From: Pseudomonas denitrificans (nom. rej.)
GTDB lineage: Bacteria; Pseudomonadota; Gammaproteobacteria; Pseudomonadales; Pseudomonadaceae
Direction: 5' to 3'
Assembly: GCF_008807415.1 (NCBI RefSeq)
Contig: NZ_CP043626.1
Location: 1,488,001-1,552,000 of the forward strand
DNA length: 64,000 nucleotides
The notes under the pieces are model-generated. The model ran no database searches. It was not told the origin of the DNA and saw nothing but the letters and a program-made list of their open reading frames with translations. This document shows, in pieces, positions 58,147 through 64,000 of the stretch. The first letter of the stretch is position 1, and the number at the start of each line of letters is the position of its first letter. Made by a program: the position numbers and the translations under genes.

Positions 58147-59753
58147 ATGCGCTCGGCAAGCTCGTATTCCGACTCAATAGGCCATTCTTCCGTGTCCGTA
58201 TCCGCCGCATCGCAGCCGTCTTCCTACGCCAGTTCCCTGCAGCCATCTTCGAATTGCCATCCGCATACCGCTCCCGAGCACCTGGCCGTGCTGGCCTGGC
58301 TGTTCGGCCTGGAGCCGCCGAACGTGGGAACCGCACGGGTACTGGAGCTGGGCTGCGGGAGTGGCGCCAACCTGCTGCCTTTTGCGACCCGAAATCGCCG
58401 CGCAAAGGTGCTGGGAATCGACCGATCGGATGACGCTGTCGAGTCGGGCCTGCAAGCGGTGCGGCAGCTGGGCCTCAACAACGTGCGGCTACACGCTGCC
58501 GACTTGGGTGAGATCACCGGGGAGCTGGGCCAGTTCGACTACATCATCTGCCACGACCACTACAGCCATCTGTCTTCCCAGGATCGTCGCGCTGTAGCGC
58601 GTATCTGCAAGGAAAACCTCGCCGCCAACGGGATCGCCTACGTCAACTTCAATACCTATCCGGGGTGGAAATCCCGTGAAATGGTGCGCGATGCCATGCT
58701 GTTGCGCCTGAGTGGCCGCGTACCGGGTGTGCAGGAACTGGCCGAGGCGCAGGGCATGTTCGACTTCCTGAAGCGCTGGGCGCATCTGGGGGGGAATGCG
58801 CTCAAAGGTGCGGTGGAGGAGTGCGAGTCGCTGCGCGGAGATCCTGCGCGTTTGTCCACCTTCCTCGAGCCGAGCAATACTCCGTTTTACCTGACTGACT
58901 TTGTACAGCGCTTCGAGCAGCACGGCCTGGCCTATCTGGCCGATACCCGCGCCGCCGGGATGTTCATCAACCATTTTCCCGAGGGCGTTCAGCAGGCGCT
59001 GCTCAGCGAGTGCGGGAACAGTCAGGTTGCCCTTGAGCAGTACTTCGACATCCTGACCAATCGCAGTTCCCGCCAGACACTGCTGGTCCACGCGGAGCAG
59101 GCGGATGCGATTCGCTACCGGTTGGCCCCGAGCGGTTGGCGAAGCTGCACGTCACGGCGCGCTTCGAGTGCGAAGGGGCGGTTCAGCTGGACGACAGCGA
59201 ACAGTCTTTCCGGGTGGCTGACGGCCGTCGCGTCGGCCTGCGTGGCGCAGCGATGAAAGTCGCTGCATACCGCCTCAACGAGGTTTGGCCTCGGACGCAG
59301 AATCTGCCGGCTCTACTGGCGTACGTCGAGCAACAGCTGGGGAGTCTGCCGCCCAACGCCGACGCGCAGTTGTTGGATCTGTTCGAGCACATTGTGGTGT
59401 CCGACTTTGGGCGCTTCCGGCTCTCAGCCGTGGTCGGCGGGCCGGGGGCGGCAGGGATGCCACGGGTCGACCCGGAAGTCATTGCCTACGCACAGCTGTC
59501 GGGCTGTATCGAAGGAAGCGTCACGTTCAACCCCTGGCACGAATCGGTCACGCTGGATGCATTCTCGGCGTTGCTGCTGCCGCTGCTGGACGGATGTCAT
59601 ACCCAGGATGAATTGCTCGAGGTCATTGCTGACGCCGTTGCAGAGGGGCGTCTCGGGTTCCTGCGCGACGATCGGCCGATCACCGATCGGGCAGAACTGG
59701 GCAGGGTCGGTGTTCTGCATCTGCATCGGGTGCTGGAGTCGCTGCTGGCCTGA
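58147..59753 (+). pseudogene. class I SAM methyltransferase with regulatory domain, PKMT-like (frame broken by a 1-base shortfall)
   Basis: About 535 aa if one C is added to CCCC at 59126-59129, restoring LAPERLAKLHVTARFECEG. Residues about 35-200 form the SAM-binding core (RVLELGCGSGANLLPFATRN, VLGIDRSDDAVESG, QFDYIICHDHYSHL, VNFNTYPGWKSREMVRDAML). Then the methyltransferase regulatory domain (TPFYLTDFVQRFEQHGLAYL) and a C-terminal winged-helix-like part. This is the plan of the rickettsial PKMT enzymes that methylate lysines of the autotransporter OmpB. The start is uncertain: 58147 (ATG) chosen, with GTG at 58192 and a TTG at 58093 as alternatives; no clear ribosome site. Confidence 0.78.
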
Positions 59754-59810
59754 CGGGCACCCCTTGGACCCGAGTGGCCAGGTCCATGGGCTGCTACAGC
59801 TGCAGGCCGA

Positions 59811-61241
59811 TCAGCGGTGGGCAGCGAGTTCGTCCTTGCCCCAGCCGCCGCCGAGGGCGCGGAACAGGTCTACCAGGGCGATCTGCCGTTGGGTGCTGGT
59901 CTCGATGTAGGCCGACTCGTTGACGAAGTTGCTGCGCTGCGCGTCGAGGTAGCGCAGGTGGCTGTCGACGCCGCCTTCGTAACGCGCCTTGGCCAGTTTC
60001 AGGGTTTCGTTGGTGGTGTTGGCCAGAGCCCGCCGTGCGGCTTCCTCGCGGCGCAGGGTGTCGGTCGCTGCCAGCGCGTCGGCCACTTCGCGGAACGCCG
60101 TCTGGATGGTGCCTTCGTAGGCGGCCACGGCGGAGTCCTTGCGCACCTTGGCCAGGTCGAGGTTGGCGCTGTTGCGGCCGGCATCGAAGATCGGCAGCGA
60201 CAGGGTCGGCACGAAGCTCCACGAGCGCGAGCCGCCGTCGAACAGCCCGGACATCTCTGCGCTGGAGGTGCCGAAGCTGCCGGTCAGGCTGATGCGCGGG
60301 AAGAACGCCGCGCGGGCCGCGCCGATGTCGGCGTTGCGCGCCTTGAGCACATGCTCGGCGGCGAGGATGTCCGGGCGCCGCTCGATCAGCTCCGACGGGG
60401 TGCCGGGCGCGATGTCCTGGATCAGCATGGGCTTGTCCTGCGGCACCTGCGGGATACGCTTGGCCGCGTCGGATGTGCCGAGCAGCAGCACCAGGGCATT
60501 GAGCGCCTGCTGCTTCTGCCGCGCATTGCTTTCCAGCTCGGCGCGGGACTGTTCGACCAGCCCGAGCGCTTCCTGATAGTCCAGCGCCGTGGCCGCGCCA
60601 GCGGTGCGCCGCTGGCTGATCAGGCTCAGTGAATCCTCGCGGCTGGCCAGGGTCTGCTCGGTCAGCTGCAGGCGGCGCTGGGCACCGTCGTAGGTGAGAT
60701 AGGCCTGGCTGACCTCGGCGATCAGCGCGATGCGCGCACTGCGGGCGGCTTCCTCGGTGGAGAGGTACTGCTCCAGCGCGGCGTCGGTCAGGCTCTTCAC
60801 CCGGCCGAACAGGTCCAGCTCGTATTCGGGCAGCGCGAGGCCGACCTGGTAGCTGCTGCTCACCGCCGAGCTACCGCTGTTGGACAGGTCTGCCGGCAGC
60901 CGCTGGCGGTTGCCGTTGGCGGCGCCGTTCAGGCCGGGCACGCGGTCGGCGCGCTGGATGCGGTACTGCGCGCGAGCCTGTTCGATGTCCAGAAGGGTCT
61001 GGCGCAGCGAGCGGTTGTTGTCCAGGGCGACGTTCACCAGTTCGCGCAGTTCGCTGTCGACGATGAAGCTCTGCCAGTCGAGGTTGCTGGCCGCGGCACC
61101 GGGCTGGGCGGCGGGGCCGCTCCAGCTCTGTGCCACCGGTGCTTCGGGGCGCTCGTAGGTGGGCGCCATGGAGCATCCGGCCAGGACCATCGCCAGTAGC
61201 AGGCTGCTGACGGTAAAGGCAGGTTTGCGCAGGGTGGTCAT
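59811..61241 (-). CDS. oprJ: OprJ, outer membrane channel of MexCD-OprJ
   Basis: Protein of 476 aa. Lipobox LAGC (Cys23). TolC-fold repeats with [60 protein letters not shown] and [20 protein letters not shown]. These blocks match P. aeruginosa OprJ nearly residue by residue as I recall it. The start overlaps the mexD stop (ATGA). It is the exit duct for fluoroquinolones, macrolides, chlorhexidine and other amphiphiles expelled by MexCD. Confidence 0.93.
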   Translation of the reverse strand: MTTLRKPAFTVSSLLLAMVLAGCSMAPTYERPEAPVAQSWSGPAAQPGAAASNLDWQSFIVDSELRELVNVALDNNRSLRQTLLDIEQARAQYRIQRADRVPGLNGAANGNRQRLPADLSNSGSSAVSSSYQVGLALPEYELDLFGRVKSLTDAALEQYLSTEEAARSARIALIAEVSQAYLTYDGAQRRLQLTEQTLASREDSLSLISQRRTAGAATALDYQEALGLVEQSRAELESNARQKQQALNALVLLLGTSDAAKRIPQVPQDKPMLIQDIAPGTPSELIERRPDILAAEHVLKARNADIGAARAAFFPRISLTGSFGTSSAEMSGLFDGGSRSWSFVPTLSLPIFDAGRNSANLDLAKVRKDSAVAAYEGTIQTAFREVADALAATDTLRREEAARRALANTTNETLKLAKARYEGGVDSHLRYLDAQRSNFVNESAYIETSTQRQIALVDLFRALGGGWGKDELAAHR

Positions 61242-64000
61242 TGCGCGGCCTCCGTGGGTTGATGCGCAGGTTTGGGTTGGCGACGCAGTAGCGACAGCAT
61301 CCAGACGAAGCAGATGGGCACGAAGATCACCCCCAGCAGCGTGGCGCTGAGCATCCCGCCGATCACCCCGGTGCCGATGGCGCGCTGGCTGGCGGCGCCG
61401 GCTCCGCTGGCGACCACCAGCGGCACTACGCCGAGGATGAAGGCCATAGAGGTCATGATGATCGGGCGGAAGCGCAGGCGCGCGGCCTGGATCGCGGCGT
61501 CGCGCAGGCTGTGGCCCTGTTCCCAGAGTTCCTTGGCGAATTCGACGATGAGGATCGCGTTCTTCGCCGCAAGACCAATGATGGTGATCAGGCCGACCTT
61601 GAAGTACACGTCGTTGGGCAGCCCGGTGACCGTCACCGCCAGCACCGCGCCGAGGGCGCCGATGGGCACGATGAGCATCACCGATAGCGGGATCGCCCAG
61701 CTCTCGTAGAGCGCCACCAGCAGCAGGAACACCACCAGGATCGCCAGGGCGAACAGTTGGGTGGCCTGGCCGCTGGCGACCTTCTCCTGGTAGGAGAGGC
61801 CGGTCCACTCGTAGCCGATGCCGGCCGGCAGCTCGCTTACCAGACGCTGCATTTCCGCCATGGCTTCGCCGGTGCTCACGCCCGGAGCGGCGTCGCCGGA
61901 GATGCGGATCGACGGGTAGCCGTTATAGCGCGCCAGCTGCACCGGGCCTTCTTCCCAGCGGGTGCTGACGAAGGCGGACAGCGGCACCAGCTCGCCGGCG
62001 CTGTTGGGCACGTAGAGCTTGAGCACGGCTTCCGGGGTCATCCGGTCGCCTTGTTCGGCCTGCACCACCACGCGCTGCTGGCGACCCGCGTTGGCGAAGT
62101 CGTTGATTACCGAGGAGCCGAACGCGGTGGACAGCGCGCTGCTGATGGACTCGAAGCTGACGCCCAGGGTGCGTGCCTTCTCGCGGTCGATCTCCAGGCG
62201 CAGCTGGGGAGCTTCGGCGAGGCCTTCCATCATGGCGTAGAGGATCTTCGGGTTGCCGTTGGCCTCGCCGAGCAATTGGTCGCGGGCCGCCAGCAGCGCT
62301 TCGCGGCCGAGGCCGGCGCGGTCCTGCAGGCGCAGCGAGAAGCCGCCGGAGTTGCCCAGACCGTCGATCGGCGGCGGGGTCACGGCCATGATCGCGCCGT
62401 CGCTGATGCCGGCGAAGCGTTCGTTGATCGCCGCGGTTTCCGCCTCCGCGGACTGCGATTTGTCACGCACGGACCAGTCCTTCAGGGTCGGGAAGGCCAG
62501 CGCGGCGTTCTCGCCCATGCCGGAGAAGCTGAAGCCCATCACCAGGAAGGACGAGGCCACGGCCTCGCGGGACTTGAGGAACTGCTCCAGCTCCTGGCCG
62601 GTGACGTCGGCGCGCGCACGGGTGGCGCCCGGCGGCAGCTGGATGTCGACGATCATGTAGCCCTGGTCTTCCACCGGCACGAAGGATTCCGGCAGGCGCA
62701 GGTAGCTGTAGCCGAGCAGGGCGACGATGCCGGCGTAGATCAGCATGTAGCGCCCGGCACGTTTCACCAGCGCGGTGTTGAGCAGCGTGTAGCGCTCGGT
62801 CAGCCGGTTGAAGCCACGGTTGAAGGCGCCGAAGAAGCCGCGCTTCTCGTGGTGACCTTCGGGGATCGGCTTGAGCAGCGTCGCGCACAGCGCCGGGGTG
62901 AAGGTCAGGGCGAGGAAGCCGGAGAACAGGATCGACACCGCCAGCGACAGGGAGAACTGCTGGTAGATCACGCCTACGGAGCCAGCCATGAATGCCAGCG
63001 GCATGAACACCGCCGACAGCACCAGGGTGATGCCGATGATCGCGCCGGAGACCTGGCCCATCGCCTTGACCGTGGCGGCGGCCGGGGAGAGGCCTTCCTC
63101 GGCCATGATCCGCTCGACGTTCTCCACCACCACGATGGCGTCGTCCACCAGGATGCCGATGGCCAGCACCATGCCGAACATGGTCATCATGTTCACCGAG
63201 AAGCCCAGCAGGTACATCATCGTCAGCGTGCCGAGCAGGCACACCGGCACCACGATGGCCGGGATCAGGGTGTAGCGCACGTTCTGCAGGAACAGGAACA
63301 TCACCAGGAACACCAGCACCATGGCTTCGATCAGGGTGTGGATCACCTTCTCGATGGCCACGTCGACGAAGCGCGAGGTGTCGTAGGGCACCGAGTACTC
63401 GACGTCGTCGGGGAAGTTCACCGACAGCTCGGCCAGGCGCTCCTTCACCAGCGCGGCGGTCTGCAGCGCGTTGGCGCCGGGGAGAGCTGGATGGCACCGG
63501 CCACGGTGGGCTTGCCGTCCAGGCGCGCGGTGAAGTTGTAGCTTTCGCTGCCCACTTCCAGGCGCGCCACATCGGCCAGCTTGACGGTGGAACCATCCGG
63601 ATTGGCGCGCAGGACGATGCGGCCGAACTCCGCCGGGTCGTCCAGGGTGCCTTTCACGGCGAGAGTGGCGGTCAGCTCCTGCTCGGTGCTGCCGGGGGAG
63701 GCGCCGAAGCTGCCGGCTGGTACCTGCACGTTCTGCCCGCGAATGGCGTTGCCCACGTCATCGATGGACAGCCCGTAGCCGACCAGCTTCTGCGGGTCGA
63801 TCCACACGCGCATGGCGGCTTCGGAGGAGAAGAACTGCAGCTTGCCGACGCCTTGTACGCGGCGCAGCTCGTTGTTGATGTTGCGCGCGGCGTAGTCGCC
63901 CAGGGCGGTGGTATCGGTGCGCGCGGAGCCTTCCTTGTAGTTGAGCGCGTAGATCAGCAGGAAGCCGGCGCTGGTCTGCTCGACCTCCAGCCCTTGCGTG
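61238..64000 (-). pseudogene. mexD: MexD, RND multidrug pump (5' part beyond the window; frame broken by a 1-base shortfall)
   Basis: The C-terminal 736 codons (61238-63448) and an N-terminal part still open at the right edge are joined by adding one G to GGGG at 63479-63482, which restores [23 protein letters not shown] motifs: [34 protein letters not shown], the TM4 relay [20 protein letters not shown] with both Asp, and TM segments to the end ([15 protein letters not shown]). Its sequence is very close to MexD of P. aeruginosa. It expels amphiphilic drugs from the periplasm together with MexC (outside the window) and OprJ. In P. aeruginosa NfxB represses the operon. Confidence 0.92.

Overview
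The window looks like chromosomal DNA of a Pseudomonas close to P. aeruginosa (P. nitroreducens/citronellolis/knackmussii type). This is inferred from the uniformly high GC, the close match of the right-edge genes to MexD and OprJ as I remember them, a czcRS/czcCBA block, two OprD-family porins, a DUF2790 protein, and Pseudomonas-type REP and palindromic intergenic repeats. I found no rRNA, tRNA, CRISPR array, transposase or integrase gene.

Layout. 1-1517: the 3' end of an NRPS gene that finishes in an epimerization domain, coupled to an HSL-family esterase. 1854-9396: a membrane-tailed monooxygenase-like protein, a chloroperoxidase-type hydrolase, a YtcJ-type amidohydrolase, KatG, a periplasmic glycerophosphodiesterase and a DUF2501 protein. 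9575-10869: a GNAT enzyme and a TopAI/YjhX-YjhQ toxin-antitoxin pair whose antitoxin frame is broken. 11243-17665: LysR, MFS, LysR, then an HxlR-EmrA-EmrB-like efflux operon. 18300-21462: an OprD porin and two hydrolases.

21464-35005 is an organosulfur-type block. One minus-strand series runs GntR, AprA-like flavoprotein, AprB-like ferredoxin, ABC substrate-binding protein with a NosL-like tail, permease, ATPase, HEAT-repeat protein, DUF971. A second runs TonB receptor, AtsK-like dioxygenase, TauD-like dioxygenase, with a divergent LysR. The TonB/AtsK/TauD part fits scavenging of sulfate esters or sulfonates. The flavoprotein/ferredoxin/HEAT part has no role I can name. 35359-44975: an SH3/coiled-coil membrane protein, DUF2790, czcS-czcR and the divergent czcCBA Zn/Cd/Co efflux operon. 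45748-49034: OprD porin, cupin, NIPSNAP and MgtC.

49347-59753 is a surface-adhesin locus: lipoprotein A, a trimeric autotransporter of about 1670 aa, its TpgA-type partner, lipoprotein B (a paralogue of A), and a methyltransferase with the architecture of the rickettsial outer-membrane-protein lysine methyltransferases. I judge this, with the AprAB-like cluster, the best candidate for an undescribed system. 59811-64000 holds oprJ and most of mexD.

Caution: seven otherwise conserved genes are each broken by exactly one missing base, always in a G or C run. This looks like sequencing error rather than biology; all seven are typed as pseudogenes only because the frame is broken as given.
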